A stretch of 64,000 nt of DNA from Larix kaempferi. Lineage: Eukaryota; Streptophyta; Pinopsida; Pinales; Pinaceae. The position numbers and the translations under genes are program-made. This document shows, piece by piece, positions 1 to 10,127 of the stretch (the first letter of the stretch is position 1; every line of letters starts with the position of its first letter). The notes below the pieces were generated by a model. It had not been told where the DNA came from. It ran no database searches and saw only the letters and a list, made by a program, of their open reading frames with translations. Location: positions 13,910,001 to 13,974,000 of the forward strand of contig BSBM01000092.1 in assembly GCA_027924585.1 (NCBI GenBank), written 5' to 3'.

Positions 1-2028
1 ATGTTCTGCTACAGTGAACTCTGGAGTCTGAACTAGGTAGGCATTTCGTGCCTTTATTTTATTTTTAATAGCCTAGTATTTTTATCCTCAGTGTCTATAA
101 ACTCCTTTATTTTTGTGAAGTATTGGGGAGTTGTACCCTTACCAAGGGCAAAGTAAAAAAAAGCAAGGGTATGGACAGATTAGATTTACAAAGGCTTGTA
201 TCTATTTTATAACGATTAGATTTTCAAAGGCTTGTATCTATTTAAAAATCTGGATTCTGATTACGATTTTTTTTTAAAAAGACTTCATTGTTGAAGGGTA
301 AAATTTTAAACAAAACGTTTTGTGATGGGTAATATAAAAACCCAAAACGTCAAAAAAAATTAATCCGACGGGTAGAATGAAAACCAAATTCCAACCCTGA
401 TCACACATCATCCCAATTCTCCAATATTTTAAATATTTTTAGCCACTTACATACGTTTCTTAATCAAATTCAGCCATACATAATATCGCAATATTTTCAG
501 ATATCGTTTTATCCATATTTTACTTCTTTTTTACCGTAGTCATTTGTGATGTGGCTTGTCATTTGTATTTCGATGGTTTAAATTTCACATTAAGATAAGA
601 TAACTAGCTAAAAGTTTGGCTCTTAAAACGAAATAATAGACACTATTAGGTTTAGGCATTTCAAATGAAATTTTAAAAAGCACGGGTCATTTATAAATCA
701 AATTTACGATGTCTTTTTTACTTTTATTTTTTTATCATTCAAATTAAAGGGAAATTATTAAAATATTTTTATTTTTAAAGATAACACAAAAATACTGTAG
801 GTAACACTGCTCCTTCTGAGATGAACTCCTTGTGATGACCCCGAAAAGATTTATATTCAGTGGCTGAGTAAGGGTTTTATTAATATTATGGTCTCCTTAA
901 AAGGATAATTTCAAATATGTAGAAGTGTAATCAATGATTATGAAATTTATAATTTCAAAAATATATATGTTTTTATGAAGCAAAATATATTGTATTTTAT
1001 AATTGAAATTTTATAGAAAAAGTATTAAGAATATGTGTTTTTTAGGTGTCTTTTGCCCTACAAACGAAAAGGTCTTGTATACCAAATTGGTGTATGTTCT
1101 TGCCTCTTACACTAAATTGATGTATAGCATAGTTATGATCTTCAAAATATATTATTTTTATTATTATTATTATTTATGATAAGAAACTAAATAAACTTGA
1201 AAATTTAAGATTATTGATAAAATTTATAAAATAGTGATGCAATGGATTTTATCAAGGTAATGTTATCATTGAAATTGAAAAAGAGTTGTGAGATTACTAA
1301 ATTTGAAAAGTCACTCCATAAGTATTCTTATTACTAAGAATATAATATTGTTATTGAATTATATATTTATTATAAAAAAAGTTATGAAAGATGAATGAGA
1401 ATAAGTGATTTGTCAAAATTGTAGAATGTAAAAATATACGAGCATTCCACTTTAGAGGAAAGATTTGGCATGAATAGATGTGGAAGAAGCATGTCAATGA
1501 TATAAATAATATAAACATTGATGATAATCCAATGTTTACACTTTAGTAATATAAGTATTGATGATAATCTAATGTTTGATTAGAAATCAATGACTAGAAA
1601 CTTAAAAGTTTTTTTGATAAGTCAAAACTTAAAATCAAGCCAAAAACCACCAAAAACAATAACAAATTAAAAACATGTTAATATTCATTTAAATTCATCC
1701 TGGAAAAATAAATCAAAACCTAAACCAAAAACCATAATCAACAAAAAACATGTTAACATTCATGCACTATCTCCTAAAACATGTTAATATTCATGTAAAT
1801 GAACTTGAAGAATGAATCATAACTTAAAATCAAACCAAAACCCATAATCAACAAAGAACATATTAACATTAATTTACTACTCCTTATTGGTACCATATTT
1901 CCACAATCAACAAAGAATATATTAACATTCATTTACTACCCCTTATTGGTTCAATGTTTCCACACCATAAATCAAAGTTCGAAGGTTACCTCTAGATATC
2001 AAAATGATGAGTCAATACTACATAACCT
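1..2028. other. AT-rich intergenic DNA
   Basis: I see no gene here. The sequence is strongly AT-rich, with stops in all frames. Between about 1620 and 1960 there are loose direct repeats built around 'aacatgttaatattcat' and 'ccataatcaacaaa', probably a decayed local duplication. Confidence 0.6.
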
Positions 2029-2190
2029 TTTTTCAATATATTCTCAAGGAATTATATATTATATGTTTTCAAGGAATTATTCTCATAGATAACCGTTTTT
2101 CAATATGTTCTTAAGGCATTATATATTATATGTTTTCAAGGAATTATTCACACATTATATATGTTTTCAAGGAATTATTCACACATCATC
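2029..2190. repeat. Tandem repeat, 67-bp unit
   Basis: The phrase 'tttttcaatat' starts at 2029 and again at 2096, each followed by 'attatatattatatgtttt' and 'caaggaattatt'. A third partial copy of the tail follows at about 2158-2190. It is AT-rich and noncoding. Confidence 0.7.
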
Positions 2191-2399
2191 ATAGTGACCA
2201 AACAATGTTTTCTTACATTTTAAATAACTTTAAAATGTTTTTTTAAATAAATGCTATCTTTAATTTTGTATTATTAAACAAATTAAAATTTATAAAGAAT
2301 GATAAAATTTTAAAAATTGTATATTAAAAAAATGATGGCATGAACAAATATAGATCAAATGAATTGTATAAAATAAATAATATTAAGAGTAGTAAAATT

Positions 2400-2636
2400 T
2401 TGAGAATAAGCTACTGTGAGCTTCATATTGGGCACAAAATACCCTACATCATCAATTCTAGAATCTGCCATAATCTCAACAAGAAGAATCCCTTCTTGAA
2501 CACAGTAAATTGCAATCCCTGCATTTGGGCTTCTTTTGAGTCTCCCTTCCATATTAGGATAAAAAGGCTCCAACATCTTGATCAAAGATTCCTTGAAAAT
2601 GTCCACTTGAAAGAAATATGAGTTTCCATTGGCCTC
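2400..2636 (-). pseudogene. BAHD acyltransferase fragment (hydroxycinnamoyltransferase-like)
   Basis: About 79 codons read like the N-terminal part of a plant BAHD acyltransferase, the family that moves acyl groups from CoA to phenylpropanoids and other alcohols or amines. The clearest stretch is MLEPFYPNMEGRLKR, matching the family's 'L..FYP.AGRLKR' region. It is followed by a 'GILLVE...DS.IDDVGYF.P' segment typical of HCT-like members. The catalytic HXXXD and the DFGWG motif are absent, because only roughly residues 45-120 of a normal 430-450-residue protein remain. Both ends run into unrelated AT-rich DNA. It is a gene relic rather than a functional gene; the exact BAHD clade cannot be decided. 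Confidence 0.72.
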
Positions 2637-2639
2637 ACC

Positions 2640-2890
2640 GACAATATTTGGCGAGATCGCAGCAAAACGGGTCGGTGAACGGAAAATTTTTGTTAATTTT
2701 TGCACGAAGCGGTCGCCAAAATTTTGTTAATGTTTGCGCGAAACGGTCGCCGAAATATTGTTAAGTTTGTGTTGAAACAGTCGACGATCGACAGCCGGAG
2801 GATATCGGTCGGCGACAAATCGCTTATCTTCTGCGAAAAGGGTTGGCGATCGCAGGCCATCGGTCGGTGAAGATAAGCCAGAAACGGATC
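2640..2890. repeat. GC-richer patch with CGGTCGCC-type short repeats and a hairpin
   Basis: A patch of higher GC in AT-rich surroundings. Three degenerate units of about 34-36 bp contain 'ttttgttaat.tttgc.cgaa.cggtcgcc' (about 2690-2790). 'cggtcggtga' or a close variant recurs near 2670, 2807 and 2861. 'gcttatctt' (2822-2830) is complementary to 'aagataagc' (2870-2878), giving a 9-bp stem with a 39-nt loop. No function is evident; it may be the edge of a small mobile element. Confidence 0.45.
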
Positions 2891-4298
2891 AGATAGCTTA
2901 TTTTTTGTTTGTGTTTTTATATATCCGTGTAAACTCATCTTACTATTATTAGATATATTCAGTATATAGAGGAATCCAAAGAAATAGTTGAGATGTATAT
3001 TTTTTATTTCTAAATGTTTAAAAAGATCTGCATTAGCTATATTGGTTTTGCTTTCCTTTTCATTCATATAGTATAAATTTATTTTTAAATATTTAAAAAG
3101 ATTATTTATATAAGCTTAATAATGCTTTCAAATAGAGTATTATAGTTTTTAATAATTACTATGGTTTTATTTAAATAATTTATTTTTAATATTAAAATAA
3201 TAATAATTTATAAATAATTTATTTTTAATATTAAAATAATAATAATTTACATTCTATATGTATATTTTTTTATGTTTAAAAGTTGAGAATTGAAGATAGA
3301 TCTATATAGGTATGATGTACTTTATTTTATTTTATTTTTTATTAGAAATTATGACATTTTTTCCAACCATTTTATCTACATTTAATTGATAATCTACTTT
3401 CTTTAATGGAATATAGAAGTGTAAATATATTTTAAATCTAAATTTATTAAACAATGTAAGATCTAAACAACAAATAGGATGTAAATGTCTAAATATTTAA
3501 AAATATTTTATGATTTACATTAACTATTTCTTATCTTTTTCCATATTTAAACTCATTATCTTTTAAGAAGAAACATATGTTTTTAATTGCCAGGTCTAAC
3601 CTGTAAACATACAGAGATTTAAAAAAAATATTATTTAGCTCTCATTAAATTTATTATATATGTTTTTAATTATTAAAAGAAACATATGTTTTTAATTGTC
3701 AGGTCTAACTTGTAAACATATAGAAATTTAAAAAAAAAATATTTAACTCTCATTAAATTTATTATAGATGTTTTTAATTATTAGGCCTAATTTGTATAAA
3801 TACAAAGATTTATAAAATATATTATTTAACTTTCATTAATTTTATTATTAAAATGAACATGACTGACTTTATATTTGCAAATATGATGATAATAAACATT
3901 GAGATCCTTATCCTTGTCAAGGTAGGGGTAGGTGCAAATATTTATACATATACACACTTTGGTTATATACTATTAATTTTTGTTATAACAACAACAACAA
4001 AAAACCATTATGCTATGCCACTCCTTTGTATTTATCTCATTTGCCATAAGAATCATTTGATGAAGTTATTTAAAATTATAAAGAATAGTAGGTACCACTC
4101 CTTTGACATGACATAAGAATCATTTGATAAAGTTATTTAAATTAGTAGAAGGCATCACTTCTTTATGATTGTCTCTATTAACATAAAAATTATTGGCAAA
4201 GTTACTCAATATTAGATGAGAGAGAAATTTTTATATAGAAAACTATTTTAAACCAAGAAGACCGAAGATATTTAAAATAAATAAAATATGAAACAAAT
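2891..4298. other. AT-rich intergenic DNA
   Basis: Apart from the 109-bp tandem repeat listed separately, I see no gene. The 87-codon open frame at 3853-4116 has no recognisable motif and the base composition of the surrounding noncoding DNA. Confidence 0.55.
3570..3840. repeat. Tandem repeat, about 109-bp unit, 2.5 copies
   Basis: 'gaaacatatgtttttaattg' followed by 'caggtctaac.tgtaaacata' starts at 3570 and 3679. A degraded third unit begins at about 3765 ('gatgtttttaattattaggc'). Each unit ends in 'ctcattaaatttatta'. Noncoding. Confidence 0.75.
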
Positions 4299-4590
4299 TC
4301 ACATTATAAACCATTTTTTTTTTTTTTAAACAGAAACAGGTAAAGAGGTTGTATTAACAAAGGCTGTGCACAGCCATTCAGTACATTGGCAAAATCCAGT
4401 TCTCTGCGTCTAATGCAGGAAAATTGCAGAGATTTTTAAAGTCTGTTCCCTGGAGTTCTTTACTATCAGACTTCCTAAAAACACTGAAATTACTAGTGGG
4501 GTAAACCCTCACAAACTGATTACATAATTTAAGGCAAAAATACATTCAAAACAAAAACAACTGGGAGAACCTGCTAGTAAGGAAATGCCA

Positions 4591-5253
4591 TTATCCATAG
4601 TTCTGCTGGTTGACTGAAGCCGCCTCTGCCATTTCCAGGTTCACTGTTGGAGCCTCCTGTGTGTAGCTACATTGCGTTTTGTATACACGAGCAGAGATGT
4701 CATTTTTGACGTTTTCCAGCTTCCCCATGAGTTCAATGATGTTTCTATCAATATCCTCCATGCGCGATTCCAAGCAAGACAGCCTGGAATGAATGTATTT
4801 GTCTTCCACCACGAGTTCATCAATTTTGTTGTCTGTGTTGCACACTGCAGCATAAGTTCTTGACAGGTAAACCTTGATGTCGGAGGTGAGGCGACTCAGA
4901 GTAACAATCGCCTGCCTAACGCCGTCCATCTCGCATTCAGCCGGGAGGTAGCGACCTGTGAACAACACTGCAGGTTCCTGAGTGAGACAAAGGTTTTGCA
5001 GAGCAGGGCCGAGAGCATCGAATGGAGGGTTGTCCATGTTGAATGTAATATCAACTACCGTCGCCTGGGGTGATAAATGCTCAGGCGTGAGAACAGTACC
5101 CGCCACGAGGAGAGCACGTGGTGTGAGGTGAGATAAACGAGCCATGCTATGGCGGTGGGGAAGGCAGAGACCAATGCAAAAATCGCCTTGAGAGTTTAGG
5201 CTAATATGCCTTAAACTTTTCCATAGTGGAGAGTGCTTAAACCACGAGACCAT
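4591..5253 (-). CDS. Second ORF of LINE-derived insertion, 220 aa, coiled-coil C-terminal half
   Basis: An uninterrupted 220-codon frame directly downstream of the RNase H frame. I do not recognise a family. Residues 1-110 have no clear motif but include short hydrophobic stretches. Residues about 140-190 (NKIDELVVEDKYIHSRL through ESRMEDIDRNIIELMGKL) show heptad spacing and look like a coiled coil. The tail is polar. Its composition is GC-richer than the flanks, like the RNase H frame, so it belongs to the element. The insertion at 13632-15319 also has a coiled-coil-like ORF after its RNase H, so a second cistron may be a regular part of this LINE lineage. A role in RNP assembly or multimerisation is a guess from the coiled coil alone. 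Confidence 0.6.
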   Translation of the reverse strand: MVSWFKHSPLWKSLRHISLNSQGDFCIGLCLPHRHSMARLSHLTPRALLVAGTVLTPEHLSPQATVVDITFNMDNPPFDALGPALQNLCLTQEPAVLFTGRYLPAECEMDGVRQAIVTLSRLTSDIKVYLSRTYAAVCNTDNKIDELVVEDKYIHSRLSCLESRMEDIDRNIIELMGKLENVKNDISARVYKTQCSYTQEAPTVNLEMAEAASVNQQNYG

Positions 5254-5255
5254 TA
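5251..5255 (-). promoter_or_regulatory. TAATG stop-start overlap between two LINE frames
   Basis: Read on the minus strand the bases are TAATG: TAA ends the RNase H frame and ATG opens the 220-aa frame. Overlaps of this kind support termination-reinitiation in some non-LTR retrotransposons. Whether that happens here is inference. Confidence 0.5.
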
Positions 5256-5669
5256 GGGGATAAAGTGGTATGATAAAACATTGTTTAGGATTACTTGCCC
5301 CATTTCTAACTTGACTCCATTGTTGGCCAAAGTGTCAGCATTACCATTGAGATCCCTTAGCACATGATAATAGAGTGTGTCCTTTGGGAGGGTAAGACGT
5401 TTTATTCTTTTCTGGATTCTCCGATTTTTGTCATTCTTTAGGGAATTGCCATTTTTCATTGCATGAATAACATGCGTGGAGTCCCCATAAACTTGTAGGC
5501 GATTCATGTTGAGGGTGACTGCTAATTCTAGAGAATAGAACAAGGCTAGCCATTCTGCTTGATTGTTGGTGCTAGTTCCAAGTCCCCAAGAGAAATCTAC
5601 TAATTTATTTCCTCCAGGATCAAAAATTACCCCCCCCGCACCTGCCGCCCCCGTCACATTATAAACCAT
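5253..5669 (-). CDS. RNase H domain of a plant LINE, 5'-truncated
   Basis: 138 codons. The first five residues (MVYNV) come from the TSD, so the element's own frame starts at the glycine-rich GAAGAGGVIFDPGG, the first strand of an RNase H fold. Then follow STNNQAEWLAL (family catalytic Glu), VYGDSTHVI (catalytic Asp) and NGNADTLANNG (last Asp). This type of RNase H lies at the C-terminus of plant L1-like polyproteins and removes RNA from the RNA-DNA hybrid. The segment with the first catalytic Asp (usually 'DGA..GNPG') was lost by truncation, so RNase H activity is unlikely. The stop codon overlaps the ATG of the next ORF. Recognised by motifs only, with high confidence in the fold. Confidence 0.85.
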   Translation of the reverse strand: MVYNVTGAAGAGGVIFDPGGNKLVDFSWGLGTSTNNQAEWLALFYSLELAVTLNMNRLQVYGDSTHVIHAMKNGNSLKNDKNRRIQKRIKRLTLPKDTLYYHVLRDLNGNADTLANNGVKLEMGQVILNNVLSYHFIP

Positions 5670-5670
5670 T

Positions 5671-6489
5671 AACCAATATTAAAAAGAAACATTTTTTTTA
5701 ATTGTTTTAACTCTTTTAAATTAAAATGAATTTATATTAATGTTTATGGCTATTAATAAGATAAAATAGATTGAAAAAAATTATATTATTGATAAAATTA
5801 AATAAATTTATAGTTAATTTAAAAATAAAAATATTATATTTATTTTATTAATATTAGATATATAAGTTTAGAAATTTGTTGGTTATTTTGAAATGGTAAT
5901 ATTGTAAATAACACATAAAGTGTCAAATTAATTTTGTTAGTGTTTTATTTTAATTCATTAACATTATTTATGATATTAAATTTTTATTTTTATTTAATTT
6001 TAAAATATTCTTTATTTAAAAGTTATAAATATTAAAAAATTATATGGTAATGATTATTTTATCAAGTTTTGTGTTTTGGTAATATCAATTTTATTAAACA
6101 AATTTAAAAAAACAAAACAAAACAAATTTAATTTAAGTAAATATTGAAAATAATTAATAAAACTCTATAACATATTTTCAACTTTAAATTTTATTATTAT
6201 TAAAATTTTATACAAGTTAACAAATATAATTCTTACGTTTACGTTTTTGGTTTTATGTTTTTGGTAATATCAATTTTATTAAACAAATTTAAAAAACAAA
6301 AACAAAAACAAATTTTATTTAAGTACATATTGAAAATAATTAATAAAACTCTATAACATATTTTTAACTTTAAATTTTATTATTATTAAAATTTTATACA
6401 AGTTAAATATCCAAATATAATTCTTAAGTTTGTGGTAATAGCTTCATCGTCAATAACAACCTGCAAACTAGAAAATGTAAATTTAAAAA
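5671..6489. other. AT-rich intergenic DNA with a 185-bp duplication
   Basis: No gene seen. A tandem duplication begins with 'ttttggtaatatcaatttta' at 6074 and at 6259. Both copies run through 'aacaaatttaaaaaa', 'aataaaactctataacatat' and 'attttatacaagttaa', ending near 6240 and 6430. Confidence 0.65.
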
Positions 6490-8121
6490 AAATCAATATT
6501 TCCAAGATGCGAGGAAGAGCTTGATTGTCAATAACAGCCTGCAAACTAGAAAACGTAAGCTAAAAGGCTTATAAAAAGAAAAATCCACCAGATTTCAAGT
6601 TGGCACTTTGCATGGGCGCCTTCTCTCAACGATTAAATCAGAGCCCATAAGATGAAAAATGCATTATTTAAATGATTGAGAAGATTAATGAAAAGTGTGT
6701 GGAGTAAAACCTGAGTTTGCACGTCATCACCAGTGACAATGTTGTCCACTGTATGCAGAGCAGTAATAACAACTAACGGGAAGAATGACTGAAATACAAA
6801 CCATTCCATTCATTGGGATTAACAGTTAAATGTATTACAAATGAAAAAACTAAAATTAAAACCTATCTATATATATAATTAAATTAAGCTGCTTAAAACT
6901 TTCATTGCTTATTATACTCACAACAAAAGTTCCACCAACTTTGGGAAAATGCCCGTGTCAACTACTGCCTTAAATTTGAAATTGGGACCATCAAAAAGAT
7001 ATGATAGAGACCAGCATGCATCTGCCAAGACCTCATCATCTTGTATATGGAGAAGCCATTGTAGGGCACGCAACGCACATTCCACCTGAAATCCATGAAC
7101 AAAACTCTGTCAAAAAGAAAAAGACGTTATCATAGTACATTAAATTCTGATCCATCTAACGTCCAAACCTACCGAGCACCAAGAGATATATAAAAAATTC
7201 CACACTATATGCAAATTAAGAATAAGAACCAGGTTATGGTTTTTGCCTACCTGATCAAATTGAGGTTGGGGTCTACCGCAGAAAAAAATTGAGAATTTTT
7301 ATGTAGCAATTCGTATCGTGGAAATTGTTGCAAAGTTATTAAACTGGGAAAGCACCTGCCTTAATGCTCCATGACCAATTGTGAGATCCCTATATGCTAG
7401 AGAGTCTCCTGTAATATTTCCCAAAGCCCAAACAACCTTTTACCAACACCAGTTGGGCTCAATGTCAGGGAGTAGTGTTATCATCAAAACTCAATTTTAC
7501 AGAAGATATAAAGAGAGCAGATAAAAAACAAGGCTATCATTGTAAAAGTTCGACATAAAAGTCTAAAATTGTACCTGTTCTCGAATGTTATCATTCACAG
7601 AGGAAAGAAGCTCCACAAATATCGGCAGTGCCCCGTACTCGATCACAACTTTTGTATGCTCAGAGGTTCCTGAGACTGCCCAAGCTGCTTCAAACTGCGT
7701 TACATGTATGATAACAAGCTATCAACCATCACAATTATATGATTTATCTTAACGACTGTACCGTTTGTCTTATCATATTTAAATAATAATTATAAATTTC
7801 ATCTTTTTACTAAATAATATCCAGGAATGTAAGAATACTGAAGTTTCCTTATAGCAATTGCATCTTACTAGGCAAATCGCTCCTCTTGAGAATATCGACA
7901 AGGAGGGGAACTACACCGGACTGGATGACTACATCGATTGGAGGATTATTTACTGCACAGAGAAGACAAAATTAAATGTTGGGAAGATTGCTCGATTGCA
8001 ATAAAATCATGAGACGTTAAGGAAAAAAAACTGACCTATAGATAATATCGTTCGCAGGTGAATAGCTGCTGCCTCCTTTACTTCAATATCATCGGAAGCA
8101 AGGGAAAAAACAGTCGCCTGC
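6490..8121 (-). pseudogene. Importin-alpha pseudogene, intron-bearing, armadillo repeats only
   Basis: At least seven exon relics on the minus strand match the armadillo region of plant importin-alpha, the adaptor that binds nuclear localisation signals. In order they are: 8036-8121 (SLASDDIEVKEAAAIHLR), 7874-7952 (NNPPIDVVIQSGVVPLLVD), 7575-7697 ([20 protein letters not shown]), 7251-7436 (VVWALGNITGDSLAYRDL), 6924-7085 (DDEVLADACWSLSYLFDGPN), 6711-6788 (TVDNIVTGDDVQTQ) and 6490-6538 (AVIDNQALPRILEIL). Many GT-AG borders survive, so this is a decayed gene copy, not a retrocopy. Lesions: an in-frame TAA at 7299-7301 where the family has Trp (AT*KFS for ATWTLS), loss of 'LTNIA' after AAWA, and an out-of-phase exon 6. 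The importin-beta-binding N-terminus and the last repeats are missing. Confidence 0.88.
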
Positions 8122-8204
8122 AACTGCACCAATAAACATTTGGAAATGCTTGGTCGCTTCCCGACAAATGGTTGGTCGCTCCCGCTAGTCGGAGAGAATA
8201 TCAT

Positions 8205-9693
8205 AAAACAGGTGAAACAGTTGGCGATATAGTTGAAAGAGAAGGCTCCTGCTGGTCAGAGAAAATATCAAAAGTTCTATGAAAAAAGTTCGGTTTTTAC
8301 TTTCAGCGTTCTTTTTGCCCCTCCAGGGGCAAATGCTAGTATAGGGCAAATGCTAATATAATAATTAATTGTAAAATTTGTATGCTTACTTCACTTTCCA
8401 TTCTTCATCTTGATAAAAAATAATCTTCATAAAGTATTTTTTACAAGGATTTTTTTGTTTGTTGAATCAAGCGTCCTTTCCATCGAACCTATGATAATAC
8501 ACGCTATAATAACATATTTTAAGTATCCTTTCATGTAGATCATATGGATCTACATGTATATAGAATTTGCTTATATGTTAAAACAAATGTATCCATGACG
8601 CACGTAGAAATCTATGTTTTTAATATATAAAAAATAATAATTACAATATATGTTGTATTTACAATAGTCTACTTAGTCTAGTCAATAGTCTACTTAGTCT
8701 AGTCAATGAAGGTTATTGATTTTGGTTGTATTGTAACCATCCATATATTCCACCACTTTGGCCTTGCGAATACGCACGTATAGAGAACCTGTAACTCATG
8801 TGATTAATTTAAATGCAATATTTGTTGTAGGTCCCTTCATCTAACATTATGGCTATAATTACTTTCTCAACTTTCTTCATCTTGACATCTTCATTGGTGA
8901 AAAAATAAAAAATATTTACAGTTGAATTTATTTATAAATTTTAACGATAGCTCACTATTGAAATCTAGTACATAAGATTCATCATATTACTTTTTCTTTG
9001 CAAGTAAGCATGGAAAATATTGATGAAGAAAACGATCGTGTGTTGTCCAATGACGTTATATACACGACATTCCATTTTCATCAAACTTTATTAATATTGT
9101 ATTTGTGAAAATGCACTACGAAAGTTGTTCTCTTGGATTAAGAGAGCGATCTTATCTCGAAGCTCATCGAAGTCAACTTGGATGTATTTGTAAACTTACA
9201 ATGCACTACAATAGCTTCAAAGGACCATGCTTTGTTCTTATTGTAGCTATTTCACAATAGTTACAATGGAGGGGAAGAGTCCTTGGAATTTCATTTAATA
9301 GAGACACCACAATTAAGATGACAAGGAGATTTACAATCTTTATTAGTTTAATTATATTATTATTAATTGTTTCTTATAAAAAGATTGATGGTTCAAAGCA
9401 TTCCTCCATTATATAAATTATATTTTAATACATGACATTTCTTTACTGCATTTTTTTTTTTTATCATCAAAAGCAATTGCTAGTATATTCTTGCCACTTA
9501 ATAATAAGTAAATATTATACCTATTTAATTGTAAATAATATAAGTATCTCCATTCTATTATCACAATAAGAGTGGTAAGGTGCTTACAACACAGTATGGA
9601 GAAGATGGTGTCATGTTTGTCAAGGGTGAGCGCACAAAGTTGCTCCCCAAAACAATTGCAATGGGGTCGTGTTAGTGGAGAAAAAACAAAGAA
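8205..9693. other. AT-rich intergenic DNA
   Basis: No convincing gene. A 21-bp perfect tandem duplication, 'caatagtctacttagtctag' plus t, lies at 8662-8682 and 8683-8703. Around 9570-9615 the phrase 'ggtgcttacaacacagtatg' resembles one end of the dispersed repeat at 35240, 44145 and 46340, so a fragment of that repeat may lie here. Confidence 0.5.
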
Positions 9694-9805
9694 GCGTATG
9701 CACCTAAGGAAGCACGCAGGTGCCATTAGGTTCGGTACAGAATAGAGGCGCATGCACCTAAGGAAACACGTAGGTGCCATTAGGTTCGGTACAGAATAGA
9801 GGTGC
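9694..9805. repeat. Tandem repeat, 54-bp unit, two copies
   Basis: 'gcg.atgcacctaagga' through 'taggttcggtacagaatag' starts at 9694 and again at 9748, with few differences. A third copy begins at 9802 and breaks off. It lies just upstream of the gene relic that starts near 10000. Confidence 0.8.
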
Positions 9806-10127
9806 ATGCGCACTACTGCATGTGTGCATACATGCCCCAAAGCGTGCAAGTGCTCCTGTTAAACCAAATAAAAAAAAGAGGGGCAGAACATGTTCTATTT
9901 CACTTCCAATCGGTCAAGCTTCACTCACCCAGCACATATGCGGAGTAAGAGACCACCTCACTCACCTATTGCACTCAACAACTCCATCAATCCATCTACC
10001 GAGTGATCATCAATTGCATTGGATAGGTAAGATCATTGCTTTTTTTCATTTTATTGATTTTTTATTGTTTATTAAATTTTTAATAATTCTCAAATTAGTA
10101 AAATAATAGAAATTTTTTCATTTGCAG

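Larger units (their letters stand above)
4299..5670 (-). mobile_element. LINE-derived insertion 1, with 17-bp TSD and poly(A)
   Basis: A 5'-truncated non-LTR retrotransposon on the minus strand. The TSD 'tcacattataaaccatt' is perfect at 4299-4315 and 5654-5670. A T-run at 4314-4327 is the poly(A) tail read on the other strand. The body, about 1.34 kb, holds a truncated RNase H domain, an overlapping second ORF of 220 aa and about 260 bp of 3' UTR. Its base composition is clearly less AT-rich than its flanks. The perfect TSD and uninterrupted frames suggest a relatively young insertion. Its 5' end lies just upstream of a G-run, at nearly the same point as in the insertion at 13632-15319. Confidence 0.9.

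Noticed and set aside
3853-4116. 87-codon AT-rich open frame
   Set aside because: Hydrophobic and Ile/Asn-rich as expected from AT-rich DNA; no domain or neighbours to support it.
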